Source: an uncultured Aquimarina sp.
GTDB taxonomy: Bacteria > Bacteroidota > Bacteroidia > Flavobacteriales > Flavobacteriaceae
DNA: 64,000 bases
Reading direction: 5' to 3'
Assembly: GCF_947496855.1 (NCBI RefSeq)
Contig: NZ_CANMED010000006.1
Span: 186,001-250,000 of the forward strand
Shown here: positions 16,738 through 25,284 of the stretch, one piece after another
Position numbering within the stretch: position 1 is the stretch's first letter
Layout of the letters: each line of letters begins with the position of its first letter
Notes under the pieces: model-generated
What the model was told of the DNA's origin: nothing
The model's database searches: none
Seen by the model: only the letters and a program-made list of their open reading frames with translations
Translations under genes and position numbers: made by a program

Positions 16738-17520
16738 ATGGGTGCATCCGAAGAAGCCATAACACTAAAGATCATCATCATTGGTATGGTAGTAATTTTT
16801 TTACTATCATTATCAGTGATTGTGTTTTTTATTATCTATCAGCGCAGATTATTGGCGCAGCAAAAAAAACATCAAAAGGTAGAATCAGATTATCAGAAAG
16901 AATTACTAAAAACAGCTATCCAGAGTCAGGAGGAGGAGCGCACCAGAATAGCAAAAGAATTGCATGATGATGTAGGTGCTATGTTGACGACAACCAAACT
17001 TTATATTGGTCAGATAGAACCAGAATTATCGTCAGAGGAGTTAACAGGCCTAGCTGATAAAATAGGAGGATTTTTTGACGACATGATCCAGAGTGTACGC
17101 AGTATTTCTCAGGATTTAAGACCAGTTGTGTTAGAGAAGTTAGGATTCATTGAAGCTATGGATAGCTTGGTACAAACAATAAGGGATTCAGGAAAAATCA
17201 AAATTTCTTTTAAAAATTATAGCACACTATCTATAGCCAAAACCAAAGAGTTAAATATTTATAGAATTATTCAGGAGTTAATTACCAATACACTTAAGCA
17301 TGCGGAAGCCTCAGATATAAAAATTGAGATGAAGAATCAAAATGATGCATTAATTATTGTGTATGAGGATAATGGAAAAGGACTGGATCAAAAACAACTT
17401 CAGTATAGAAAAGGACTTGGGCTAAAAAACATTGAAAGTAGGTTATCTGTTTTATCAGGAACTATTAGTTTTTTAGAAGAAAAATCAGGAATGAAAGTTC
17501 TACTAGAAATACCAGAATGA
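16738..17520 (+). CDS. NarL-type sensor histidine kinase
   Basis: The start at 16738 (MGASEEAITLK) is preferred over the ATG at 16723, because the 15 bases between belong to a relic of the membrane protein gene. The 260-residue kinase has one membrane helix (about 11-33), a coiled linker, the HisKA_3 phosphoacceptor His76 in AKELHDDVG and a HATPase domain with NTLKHA, DNGKGL and GLGLKNIESRL. It has almost no periplasmic sensor domain, so it may sense through a membrane partner. It is followed after 30 bases by its response regulator. Confidence 0.92.
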   Translation: MGASEEAITLKIIIIGMVVIFLLSLSVIVFFIIYQRRLLAQQKKHQKVESDYQKELLKTAIQSQEEERTRIAKELHDDVGAMLTTTKLYIGQIEPELSSEELTGLADKIGGFFDDMIQSVRSISQDLRPVVLEKLGFIEAMDSLVQTIRDSGKIKISFKNYSTLSIAKTKELNIYRIIQELITNTLKHAEASDIKIEMKNQNDALIIVYEDNGKGLDQKQLQYRKGLGLKNIESRLSVLSGTISFLEEKSGMKVLLEIPE

Positions 17521-17550
17521 GAACTCTTAACAACCTAAAAGACTACAACC

Positions 17551-18204
17551 ATGGAAACTATTACACTTGGATTAATAGATGATCATAATTTATTTCGGGA
17601 AGGTATCAAATCGTTATTGGATAAAATGAACAATATAGAACTTGTTCTAGAAGCAGTTAGTGGAAAAGATTTGTTAGCCAAATTAAACAATACAGTTCCT
17701 GATGTGATACTATTAGATTTGGAAATGGAAGAAATGAATGGGATGGATGCAACAGTAAAAATAAAAGAGTTGTATCCAGATATGAAAGTTATTATACTGA
17801 CTATGCATAAAGAAGAACGAATGATATCGTATCTTATGGAAGTCGGTGCAAACGGATATTTATTAAAAGATACGAATCGGCAAGAATTAGAAGATGCAAT
17901 AAAATCTGTGTATGATAAAGGTTTTTATTTTAATCCTTTTGTCTCTCAAGCGTTATTAAAAGGATTGAAGAATAAATCGGCTAAGCCTCCTTTAATCGGA
18001 AAAGACTATCATCTCTCTTCAAGAGAGATGGAAGTGTTGGAGTTAGTTACTAAAGAATATACTACTGCAGAAATTGCAGAAGAATTATTTCTGAGCGTTC
18101 GAACCATAGAAGGCCATCGTAAAAATTTAATGATGAAATTAGAGGTGAAAAATACTGCAGGGCTAATTATAAAAGCGATAAGAGAGAAAATTATTTCTGT
18201 GTGA
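17551..18204 (+). CDS. NarL/FixJ-type response regulator
   Basis: The 217-residue protein has a receiver domain with acidic pocket residues DD at 10-11 and the phosphoacceptor Asp56 in VILLDLE, then a LuxR-type helix-turn-helix at about residues 153-210 (SSREMEVLELV...TAEIAEELFLSVRTIEGHRKNLMMKL). It binds DNA after phosphorylation by the kinase encoded just upstream. The targets are probably near, but no operator can be named. Confidence 0.95.
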   Translation: METITLGLIDDHNLFREGIKSLLDKMNNIELVLEAVSGKDLLAKLNNTVPDVILLDLEMEEMNGMDATVKIKELYPDMKVIILTMHKEERMISYLMEVGANGYLLKDTNRQELEDAIKSVYDKGFYFNPFVSQALLKGLKNKSAKPPLIGKDYHLSSREMEVLELVTKEYTTAEIAEELFLSVRTIEGHRKNLMMKLEVKNTAGLIIKAIREKIISV

Positions 18205-18211
18205 AGATTTT

Positions 18212-18247
18212 ATAAAAAGACCTCACAGATGTTCAAAATCTGTGAGG
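18212..18247 (-). terminator. Intrinsic terminator of the AhpD-like gene
   Basis: On the minus strand CCTCACAGAT and ATCTGTGAGG form a perfect ten-base stem followed by TCTTTTTA. It may also stop read-through from the response regulator on the other strand. Confidence 0.75.
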
Positions 18248-18310
18248 CCTGATCCAATATTATTACAATCTAACTATGCTAACATTCTAAAAATTGAACG
18301 ATCTATAAAA

Positions 18311-18901
18311 TTATATGTGTTTTCCTTTTTCCCAGCCGTGTTTGCCGAGATATTGCTCTCCAGATTCGATGGCTCCTTCCTCTACAGTAGTTCCCATAGA
18401 ATCATTCCATCGGTTTAAGTATCCAAATAAAGAAATAACACCAAGCATTTCTACGATTTCACCTTCATCCCAATATTTATAAAGCTCTGTTTTGATAGCT
18501 TCATCTACATTGTTAGGAACTAAGGATGCAGCCAAAGAAAAATCAAGTGCTGCACGTTCCGCATCGCTGAACGCAGGATGTGTTTTATACTCCCAGATAT
18601 TATCTAATTGTTCTTGTTCTGCGCCATATCTTTCTGCAGCGCGTATTGCGTGAGCTTGACAATATCTACACCCCGTAGCATTGCTACTCACCCAGGCAAT
18701 CATTCGTTTTAAGGCTGAGGTTACACGACCTTCATTTGCCATAACTGCTTTGTTTAAATTGATAAAAGCTTTAGAAATAGCAGGTCTTCTCTGCATGGTT
18801 AATACAGAATTAGGACAGAACCCTAAGGTTTCATTAAAGAATTCAGCCAATTCTTTGGTCTTTGGATCGTGATCAGCTGATAAAGGTGTTACTAATGGCA
18901 T
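18311..18901 (-). CDS. AhpD-like carboxymuconolactone decarboxylase family protein
   Basis: The 196-residue protein is an all-helical member of the CMD/AhpD superfamily. It carries the redox-type CxxC (TGCRYCQAHAIRAAE) of peroxidase-related alkylhydroperoxidase-like proteins. The likely role is peroxide reduction or a related thiol reaction in the cytoplasm. It is transcribed alone: a candidate -7 box lies 51 bases upstream and a terminator 64 bases downstream. Confidence 0.88.
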   Translation of the reverse strand: MPLVTPLSADHDPKTKELAEFFNETLGFCPNSVLTMQRRPAISKAFINLNKAVMANEGRVTSALKRMIAWVSSNATGCRYCQAHAIRAAERYGAEQEQLDNIWEYKTHPAFSDAERAALDFSLAASLVPNNVDEAIKTELYKYWDEGEIVEMLGVISLFGYLNRWNDSMGTTVEEGAIESGEQYLGKHGWEKGKHI

Positions 18902-18951
18902 GTGTATGTGTAATTTTTTGAGTTAATTATAAATTTTAGTATAGCAAAATA

Positions 18952-18959
18952 CAAAACTA
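18952..18959 (-). promoter_or_regulatory. Candidate -7 promoter box of the AhpD-like gene
   Basis: On the minus strand this reads TAGTTTTG, matching TAnnTTTG, about 50 bases before the start codon. A -33 element is not evident. Confidence 0.4.
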
Positions 18960-19032
18960 ATGGCAAACCGAAAGGAGTAGGGATGTTTTTCGTACTTTGG
19001 ATTTTTTAAATAATTTCGGAACGAGAATACCA

Positions 19033-20718
19033 ATGAGATGGACCTTAAAGCCAAAACTTGACACTGCAATCATAAACAACTTAGTAGAAGCTCTAAATGT
19101 AGATGCTATAATTGCTTCTTTATTGGTCCAAAGAGGAATTGAAACCTATGATCAAGCAAAAAAGTTTTTTCGACCGTCATTAGAAGACTTGCATGATCCT
19201 TTTTTAATGAAAGATATGGATAAAGCTGTTTCTAGAATTGAGAAAGCATTCTCAGATCAGGAAAATATCATGGTGTATGGCGATTATGATGTGGATGGAA
19301 CCACATCTGTAGCATTAATGTCTTCATATTTAGAAACAATATCATCTCAGGTTACCACATATATTCCAGATCGTTATGGAGAAGGATATGGAGTCTCTTA
19401 TCAGGGAATTGATTATGCTTCAGATAATGATATTTCATTGATTATAGCATTAGATTGCGGGATTAAAGCTATAGAAAAAGTAGCATATGCAAAGTCAAAA
19501 GGGATTGATTTTATAATCTGCGACCATCACCGACCGGGAGTTACAATTCCTGATGCTGCTGCTGTGTTAGATCCGAAAAGAGAAGATTGTGAATATCCAT
19601 ATAAAGAGTTATGTGGTTGTGGTGTAGGTTTTAAATTAATTCAAGCAGTTGCTTTTGGCCAAGGACAATCAATAAATGATTTATTAGTGTATTTAGACTT
19701 GGTTGCTACTGCTATAGCTGCAGATATTGTTCCAATGACAGGAGAGAATAGAGCACTGGCATATTTTGGTTTACAAGTTATTAATCAAAGTCCAAGGATG
19801 GGTTTTAAGGCAATGCTTTCGCAAGTTAAAAAAGATACCTTAACAATTACTGATGTAGTATTTATATTGGCCCCTAGAATTAATGCGGCTGGAAGAATGA
19901 AACATGGATTGCATGCCGTAAACCTCCTTAAGGAAGAAGATTCTGAAATAGCAATGCAGTATGCTGCAGAAATAGAAACGTATAATAGTGATCGAAAAGA
20001 TGCAGATAAAAGCATTACAGAGGAAGCTTTAGAGCAAATAGTCCAAAATTCTGAAGAAGAAAGATTTACTACCGTGGTATATGATGAGCAATGGCATAAA
20101 GGTGTGATAGGAATCGTTGCGTCCAGATTAACAGAAACCTATTACCGACCTACATTGGTTTTTACCAAAAGTGGGGATAAACTCGCCGCTTCCGCTAGAT
20201 CAGTAAAAGGGTTTGATGTATATAATGCCTTGGATGCTTGTTCGGAACATATAGAACAATTTGGAGGTCATAAATATGCAGCTGGATTGACGTTGAAAGA
20301 AGAAAATTATGAAGGGTTTAAGCAAAAGTTCGAAGAAGTAGTGCTATCTACTATTGATAAGAAGTTATTAACTCCAGAAATTCTGATAGATGGAATTATA
20401 GAATTTGATCAGATTACACCAAAATTCTTTAGAATTCTAAAACAGTTTGCGCCATTTGGTCCAGGAAATATGACACCGGTTTTTATGACTGAAGATGCTA
20501 AGGATACTGGATATGCAAAATGTGTCGGAGCTGATGAGAAACATCTGAAATGTAAAGTGCAGAAAAACGGATTAGCTATTGGTGCTATTGGCTTTAATCT
20601 TGGATCTAAATATCATTTGATAACGGAGTCTCAAAGCTTCAAATTAGCTTATACGATTGATGAAAACGAATGGAATGGAACCGTATCTCTACAATTAAAA
20701 CTTAAAGATATAATTTAA
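19033..20718 (+). CDS. recJ: Single-stranded-DNA-specific exonuclease RecJ
   Basis: RecJ degrades single-stranded DNA 5' to 3' in recombination and mismatch repair. The ATG at 19033 starts MRWTLKPK. A TTG at 18997 would add 12 residues not expected in the family. DHH-domain motifs are visible: VYGDYDVDGTTS, the IICDHHRPG motif, and further on the DHHA1 region with GRMKHG and GGHKYAAG. The 561-residue length is typical. A TACTTTG sequence just upstream (18993-18999) resembles a -7 box with one base missing. Confidence 0.95.
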   Translation: MRWTLKPKLDTAIINNLVEALNVDAIIASLLVQRGIETYDQAKKFFRPSLEDLHDPFLMKDMDKAVSRIEKAFSDQENIMVYGDYDVDGTTSVALMSSYLETISSQVTTYIPDRYGEGYGVSYQGIDYASDNDISLIIALDCGIKAIEKVAYAKSKGIDFIICDHHRPGVTIPDAAAVLDPKREDCEYPYKELCGCGVGFKLIQAVAFGQGQSINDLLVYLDLVATAIAADIVPMTGENRALAYFGLQVINQSPRMGFKAMLSQVKKDTLTITDVVFILAPRINAAGRMKHGLHAVNLLKEEDSEIAMQYAAEIETYNSDRKDADKSITEEALEQIVQNSEEERFTTVVYDEQWHKGVIGIVASRLTETYYRPTLVFTKSGDKLAASARSVKGFDVYNALDACSEHIEQFGGHKYAAGLTLKEENYEGFKQKFEEVVLSTIDKKLLTPEILIDGIIEFDQITPKFFRILKQFAPFGPGNMTPVFMTEDAKDTGYAKCVGADEKHLKCKVQKNGLAIGAIGFNLGSKYHLITESQSFKLAYTIDENEWNGTVSLQLKLKDII

Positions 20719-20752
20719 CTTATTTTTATTTAGATTAATTATAAATAATTAA

Positions 20753-20760
20753 TATTTTTG
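20753..20760 (+). promoter_or_regulatory. Candidate -7 promoter box of the gene at 20779
   Basis: TATTTTTG matches TAnnTTTG 18 bases before the ATG at 20779, giving a short leader. No -33 match is obvious. Confidence 0.35.
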
Positions 20761-20778
20761 AATCAAATACGATTCAAG

Positions 20779-21132
20779 ATGAGTGCTATTGATAAAATTT
20801 ACAGTAACAAAATTGGTATTTCTTTTTTTTGGAAGAAGCAACAAGCTACTACTTTGTTAAAAGTTCAATTGGTATTTAAGGATATTGGATTTTTGCTTAC
20901 ACTAAACGAGTTAAAGGATTTTTCGGAAGCATGCAGGATTACTGAAGAATCTCAGTGTTGTGATCAATGCGAAGGAAATCAGAATTGTAGATCCTTACTA
21001 CTTAGAACACCATCTGATAAAATTGATTTAGCTATAAGTAAAGATGAGCTCTTGCAGATAAAAGAATTAATAAATGGTACTGTTTTTAGAATAGAATTAC
21101 AACATTGGGTAACGAATGCCGGTCTTAATTAG
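20779..21132 (+). CDS. Small hypothetical protein with a cysteine cluster
   Basis: I do not recognise a family. The ATG at 20779 gives 117 residues. An in-frame TTG at 20758 is less likely because the promoter-like TATTTTTG overlaps it. The middle carries five cysteines in a short span (SQCCDQCEGNQNCRSLLL), a pattern suited to metal binding or disulfides. There is no signal peptide. It ends six bases from the convergent hydrolase gene. Confidence 0.65.
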   Translation: MSAIDKIYSNKIGISFFWKKQQATTLLKVQLVFKDIGFLLTLNELKDFSEACRITEESQCCDQCEGNQNCRSLLLRTPSDKIDLAISKDELLQIKELINGTVFRIELQHWVTNAGLN

Positions 21133-21138
21133 ACAGTA

Positions 21139-22071
21139 TTATTTAAGAAAATCTAAGATTTTATAGGAAATCTCTTCTGCTTTTGTTTCCTGAATAAAAT
21201 GTTTTTCATCAATAAAATGAATATCCGCTTCATCTATTTTGAGAGCATTCGTTACTTTGGTTTGTTGCGGAGTCCACTGAAGCATGGTGTCGTGAATTCC
21301 CCAAATTACCGCAACTGGAATATCGATACTCTCAAAAACTAAGGAATAGTCAGGAAAGTAATTACACGTTCTAGTAAAGAAATAGTACATTCCGTCAGTT
21401 TTTCCTTCTAATAAAGGAGTTTTATAGCCCTCAACGTCAATTTCATTTAACTTGTTTTCTTTTAGTCCTTCTTTAAATAACGATTTTAGTAGTGTGTTGG
21501 TGGTGACTCCATTACGATAAGACCACATTGCTGCTTTGGCCGCTGCACCGGGACTAAATCGTATTGGAGGATAAAACCCTTCTTCATACAGTAGTGTATT
21601 TAGTATGATTAGTTCTTCAATTCTTTTAGGAGCTTGATTAAAAAGTTCCCAGGTCCATACACCACCTACATCGTGCATTACATGAGACCAATACTCAATG
21701 CCTAATTCATCCATAAGGGCAATAAGCCTTTCTGCGTGTTCTTTTTCACTATAGATTTTATATCCTTCAGGAGAGTCGCTAGAGCCATAACCTAACATAT
21801 CTGGAACAATAACACGGTATCCTCCTGCAACTAATGGGTCGATCATTTTACGATATAACCAGCCAGAAGTAGGAACTCCGTGGAGTAATACAATCACAGG
21901 TCCATTTCCTTTATCAATATATTTTATAATCCCATCTTTACTCGGAAAAGATCGTTGTTGTGTTCTAAATTCTTCATAGGTCATCTGACCTTTTCGGATT
22001 TTGGTGTCTTGATATGGTTTGCACCCAAAAACGATTACTGCAATTAGAAGTAATAAAGAAAGCTTCTTCAT
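21139..22071 (-). CDS. Alpha/beta hydrolase, haloalkane dehalogenase/epoxide hydrolase type, lipoprotein
   Basis: The 310-residue protein has a lipoprotein signal ending VFGC, so it is membrane-anchored outside the cytoplasm. The oxyanion motif is LLHGVPTSG. The nucleophile position reads HDVGGVWTW, an aspartate rather than serine, as in haloalkane dehalogenases and epoxide hydrolases. The acid is probably in WGIHDTML and the His in EKHFIQE. The substrate is unknown. Mono-cistronic and convergent with the gene at 20779. Confidence 0.88.
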   Translation of the reverse strand: MKKLSLLLLIAVIVFGCKPYQDTKIRKGQMTYEEFRTQQRSFPSKDGIIKYIDKGNGPVIVLLHGVPTSGWLYRKMIDPLVAGGYRVIVPDMLGYGSSDSPEGYKIYSEKEHAERLIALMDELGIEYWSHVMHDVGGVWTWELFNQAPKRIEELIILNTLLYEEGFYPPIRFSPGAAAKAAMWSYRNGVTTNTLLKSLFKEGLKENKLNEIDVEGYKTPLLEGKTDGMYYFFTRTCNYFPDYSLVFESIDIPVAVIWGIHDTMLQWTPQQTKVTNALKIDEADIHFIDEKHFIQETKAEEISYKILDFLK

Positions 22072-22204
22072 TTAGAATGATAATTTGTGAGGTAGCAATT
22101 TACTTAAAATCATTTTTTTATACTATCACATTTAACAAATTTATAGTACTAGCTTTCTAGCATATGTTAATTACGGAAATATAATTCTAGTTTTTTAGCT
22201 TCCT

Positions 22205-22657
22205 TTAAAGTATATTTTCTATTGTTATCTCATTTCCATTGAAACTAAAATGATCTCCAATTGTTTTTCCTAATAACAATTTTCCAATAGGAGTATTGGT
22301 AGCTATGGCAAAATAGGTGCTATTATCAATAATAATTTCCCCTACCGAAATACTTAAATAATAATTTCCTTTAGAGGTTTCTGCGATGCTTCCCAATCGC
22401 ATAGTCTTAGAAGATGAGTGTTTGTCGATTTTAACTAAAACCTCCTGTAACTTTTGAACTTGGGCTAATTGCGCGCCGGCTTTTTCTCTTTCTAACTGAA
22501 GCATGGCTCTTCCGGTCTCATGTTTATCACCTGCAGTGCTTTTCGTTTCAGAGGTCAATGATTCTTGTATATTGGCAATCCTATCTTGAATGCGGTTATG
22601 TCGATCTTGTACAAATTGTCTACAATGATCATATAGTTCTTCTTTTATTTTTCTCAA
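22205..22657 (-). CDS. GreA/GreB-like elongation factor domain protein, TTG start
   Basis: The 150-residue protein has an N-terminal helical hairpin (about 1-75) and a C-terminal FKBP-like half with NTPIGKLLLGKTIGD, the signature of Gre-type proteins that bind RNA polymerase. Flavobacterial homologues have sometimes been mislabelled 3-oxoacyl-ACP synthase, for which there is no support here. The start codon is TTG at 22657 (MRKIKEEL). No ATG is available nearby. It probably acts at the RNA polymerase secondary channel. Confidence 0.75.
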   Translation of the reverse strand: MRKIKEELYDHCRQFVQDRHNRIQDRIANIQESLTSETKSTAGDKHETGRAMLQLEREKAGAQLAQVQKLQEVLVKIDKHSSSKTMRLGSIAETSKGNYYLSISVGEIIIDNSTYFAIATNTPIGKLLLGKTIGDHFSFNGNEITIENIL

Positions 22658-22790
22658 AAAAAACAGATTTAAATTTCAATATAGAATAACCTCGATAATT
22701 GTACAAATATTATTGTAGCGTAGCATATTAAAAAAGAGATAAGCAGCACATAATGAAACTGTTCATTTATCGTTTAGAAAATATTTTAAA

Positions 22791-23363
22791 CTAAATTTTT
22801 GGCAAAAAAATAGACACATCAGCTTCTAGATAGCCTATGTTGTTAAATTTAAAGTCTATGATTCTACAATTTTCTGCTACCAGTGCAATTTCATCTATTA
22901 GAACTCTGGGATCATCCTTAAAATAAATTTGAGTTTCTAATGTTCTATGTCCTTTTGCAGAAATTTTATAATGAAAATGTCTAGCCCTATATCCATAAAC
23001 TCCAGGACGGATTGTTTTAATTTTATAAATTCCCGATTCATTTGCAGTAATACATCCTGATAATGTTGTTTGTGAAGGGAAATAAAAACTTCCTTCAGTA
23101 TGATAAGCCCCTACATCATCTGCGTGCCAAATTTCGATTTTTGCATTTGGTACTGGTTCTCTGTCTTTAGTATAGATTTTTCCCGAAATAACTGTAGGGA
23201 TTCCAGGTAGGTTTTTGGTGTTCAGATTTATTACCTGAGTAGTATTGTAATAATTAGAAGCCTGTTTATTGCTTTGATTTCCCAAATAATAAGGAGCTAC
23301 AAAACCATTTTTTATTCCATTAGATCGTTGTAAGAAGTTATTATTACTCATATCGTTTTCCAT
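22791..23363 (-). CDS. Intradiol ring-cleavage dioxygenase family protein
   Basis: The 190-residue protein matches the catalytic beta-sandwich of intradiol dioxygenases. PVPNAKIEIWHADDVGAYH is the WxxDxxGxY-type motif with the first iron tyrosine. YGYRARHFHYKI supplies the second Tyr and the HxH histidines. The linker domain of catechol dioxygenases is missing, as in the short flavobacterial forms. The true substrate may not be catechol, as no aromatic catabolic genes adjoin it. Confidence 0.85.
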   Translation of the reverse strand: MENDMSNNNFLQRSNGIKNGFVAPYYLGNQSNKQASNYYNTTQVINLNTKNLPGIPTVISGKIYTKDREPVPNAKIEIWHADDVGAYHTEGSFYFPSQTTLSGCITANESGIYKIKTIRPGVYGYRARHFHYKISAKGHRTLETQIYFKDDPRVLIDEIALVAENCRIIDFKFNNIGYLEADVSIFLPKI

Positions 23364-23436
23364 AATAAAGAATTTTAAGGGCTTTATTATAAAACAAATC
23401 GCTAAGGTTTTACCCTACCTGTAATTTAGTATTTCT

Positions 23437-24111
23437 CTATTCTGAAAAAGAAAGAGAACCATAATTGCGCATTTGTTGAAGAATCCATTCCTTTCTTTTC
23501 TGGACATAATTCGATGGTGGATCGGCTAAATATTTTCTGGGATTAGGAAGAATAGCAGCTATGGCAGCAGCTTCATTAGCGTTTAAATCTTTTGAGGATT
23601 TATTAAACCAGAATTTAGCGGCAGCTTCTGCACCATAAATTTCATCTCCCATTTCTATACTGTTCAGATATATTTCTAAGATACGCTCTTTGCTCCATAA
23701 CGTTTCTATCAAAAAAGTAAAATAACTTTCTAGTCCTTTACGAACCCAACTTCGTTGCGGCCATAAAAACACATTTTTTGCTGTTTGTTGAGAGATGGTA
23801 CTGGCTCCTCTTAATCGTTTACCTGCTTTATGTGCCAAAATTGCTTTTTGAATTGCTTTGGTATCAAAACCATTATGCGCTATAAATCGTTGATCTTCGC
23901 TACAAATTACTGCAAGTTGTAAGTTCTTAGAAATATCGTTTAATGGAACCCACTGGTGTTTGATCGGAATCGGGTTTTCCGATTGAAAATTCCTAATCCC
24001 CATTAGTGGAGTTGCTGGGACATCAATCCATTTATAAATGAACACCCATAACACACTAAGAATAAAGAAGGCTAGAAAACTTCTATATATGAAACGAAAT
24101 ATTTTTTTCAT
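23437..24111 (-). CDS. mtgA: Monofunctional peptidoglycan glycosyltransferase
   Basis: MtgA polymerises lipid II into glycan strands at the inner membrane. The 224-residue protein has one N-terminal membrane helix (about 8-28) and the GT51 motifs: SEDQRFIAHNGFD (catalytic Glu), RGASTISQQTAKNVFLW, KERILEIYLNSIEMG and GAEAAAKFWF. There is no transpeptidase domain, and the length fits MtgA. It follows the FAD oxidoreductase gene by 17 bases, so the two are probably cotranscribed. Confidence 0.95.
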   Translation of the reverse strand: MKKIFRFIYRSFLAFFILSVLWVFIYKWIDVPATPLMGIRNFQSENPIPIKHQWVPLNDISKNLQLAVICSEDQRFIAHNGFDTKAIQKAILAHKAGKRLRGASTISQQTAKNVFLWPQRSWVRKGLESYFTFLIETLWSKERILEIYLNSIEMGDEIYGAEAAAKFWFNKSSKDLNANEAAAIAAILPNPRKYLADPPSNYVQKRKEWILQQMRNYGSLSFSE

Positions 24112-24128
24112 GTTTACTAAGTAACTAT

Positions 24129-25241
24129 CTATAAAAGATCAGCTAATTCCCTGCCGACCAGACTACCAATTGCTACGCCCATCCCTCCAAGTCTTACTCC
24201 GCAGAAGACATTGTTAGAAAGTTGGTTAACTATAGATTTTTTTTGACTTCCAACTCCCATAATACCACTCCAGCGACGGTCAATTTCGAAATTTGTACCA
24301 GGTAAAATTACTGTTTGTAAAATTTCCTCTAATTTTTGTTGGATTAATTCGGTTTGTCCTGATTCTGTAGTTTCTTCTCCTTTAAAATCCATGTTCCTTC
24401 CTCCGCCAAAGAGAATTCTATTATCAATATTCCTGAAGTAATAATAACCTTTATCTAAATGAAAAGTTCCTTTAATATGTAAATTCTGAATAGGCTTTGT
24501 AATTAGTACTTGTGCACGAGCTGGTTTGACACGGTTAAGCCCAAATTGAGAGGCAAAACCATTGGTAGCGATTAATACTTTATTAGATGATAACGTAAAA
24601 TGATCTGTTTTTATTTCTACAGTATCATTAGTATCGGTAATAGCTTGTACGCTGCAATTATTAAGTATTCTGATATCACAAATTTGGGTTTTGCATAATA
24701 AAGCATCCATCATTTTACCTGTATCAACTTGACCTTCGAATTGATTTACTACATATTGAGGTTGAATGTTTTTAAAATTAAAAACATTACTTTTTTTGTG
24801 AAAGACATTGTCCTTAAAAATAGGTTTTAAGAATGAGTTGATATCCTCAATTTTAGAAAGACAGGTTTCATATAAATTGTGGTCAGATGTAGTAAAAAGT
24901 TCATAACCTCCATTAGGAGTATAATCAATAATGGAGTCTCCAAGGTTTTTACGCAACAGTTTAAGTCCTTGAAATCTTTTTTGCACGAGTTGTAGGACTT
25001 CTTCTTCAGAATGTGTATTTAGGTCATCAAGAATTTCTGATAAACTTCCGAAACAGGCAAAACCTGCATTTTTTGTGCTCGCACCATTTGGAAGAATTCC
25101 TCTTTCTAGCACTAGAATTTTAGCCTTCGGAAATTTTTCTCTTAACCGAATCGCACTATTAAGCCCGACGATTCCACTACCTATAATCGTAAAATCAATA
25201 TTAGATAACCATGTTTTATGTTCCCAATAGCTGAAAGGCAT
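24129..25241 (-). CDS. FAD-dependent oxidoreductase (DAO family)
   Basis: The 370-residue protein has a Rossmann dinucleotide motif at about residues 17-23 (IIGSGIVGLNSA) and the C-terminal GVRLGGMGVAIGS motif of D-amino-acid-oxidase-like enzymes. It probably oxidises an amine or amino acid, with FAD as cofactor. The substrate cannot be inferred. It sits upstream of mtgA in the same direction and just after the accC terminator. Confidence 0.88.
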   Translation of the reverse strand: MPFSYWEHKTWLSNIDFTIIGSGIVGLNSAIRLREKFPKAKILVLERGILPNGASTKNAGFACFGSLSEILDDLNTHSEEEVLQLVQKRFQGLKLLRKNLGDSIIDYTPNGGYELFTTSDHNLYETCLSKIEDINSFLKPIFKDNVFHKKSNVFNFKNIQPQYVVNQFEGQVDTGKMMDALLCKTQICDIRILNNCSVQAITDTNDTVEIKTDHFTLSSNKVLIATNGFASQFGLNRVKPARAQVLITKPIQNLHIKGTFHLDKGYYYFRNIDNRILFGGGRNMDFKGEETTESGQTELIQQKLEEILQTVILPGTNFEIDRRWSGIMGVGSQKKSIVNQLSNNVFCGVRLGGMGVAIGSLVGRELADLL

Positions 25242-25255
25242 ATTCTAAATTCATG

Positions 25256-25279
25256 AAAAAAGCCTCATTACTGAGGCTT
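25256..25279 (-). terminator. Intrinsic terminator of the fabH-accB-accC unit
   Basis: On the minus strand AAGCCTCA, loop GTAA and TGAGGCTT are followed by TTTTC, a few bases after the accC stop codon. Confidence 0.85.
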
Positions 25280-25284
25280 ATAAG

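Noticed and set aside
18997..19033. TTG start giving a 12-residue extension of RecJ
   Set aside because: RecJ proteins normally begin at the MRWTLKPK-like segment, and a promoter-like TACTTTG overlaps the TTG.
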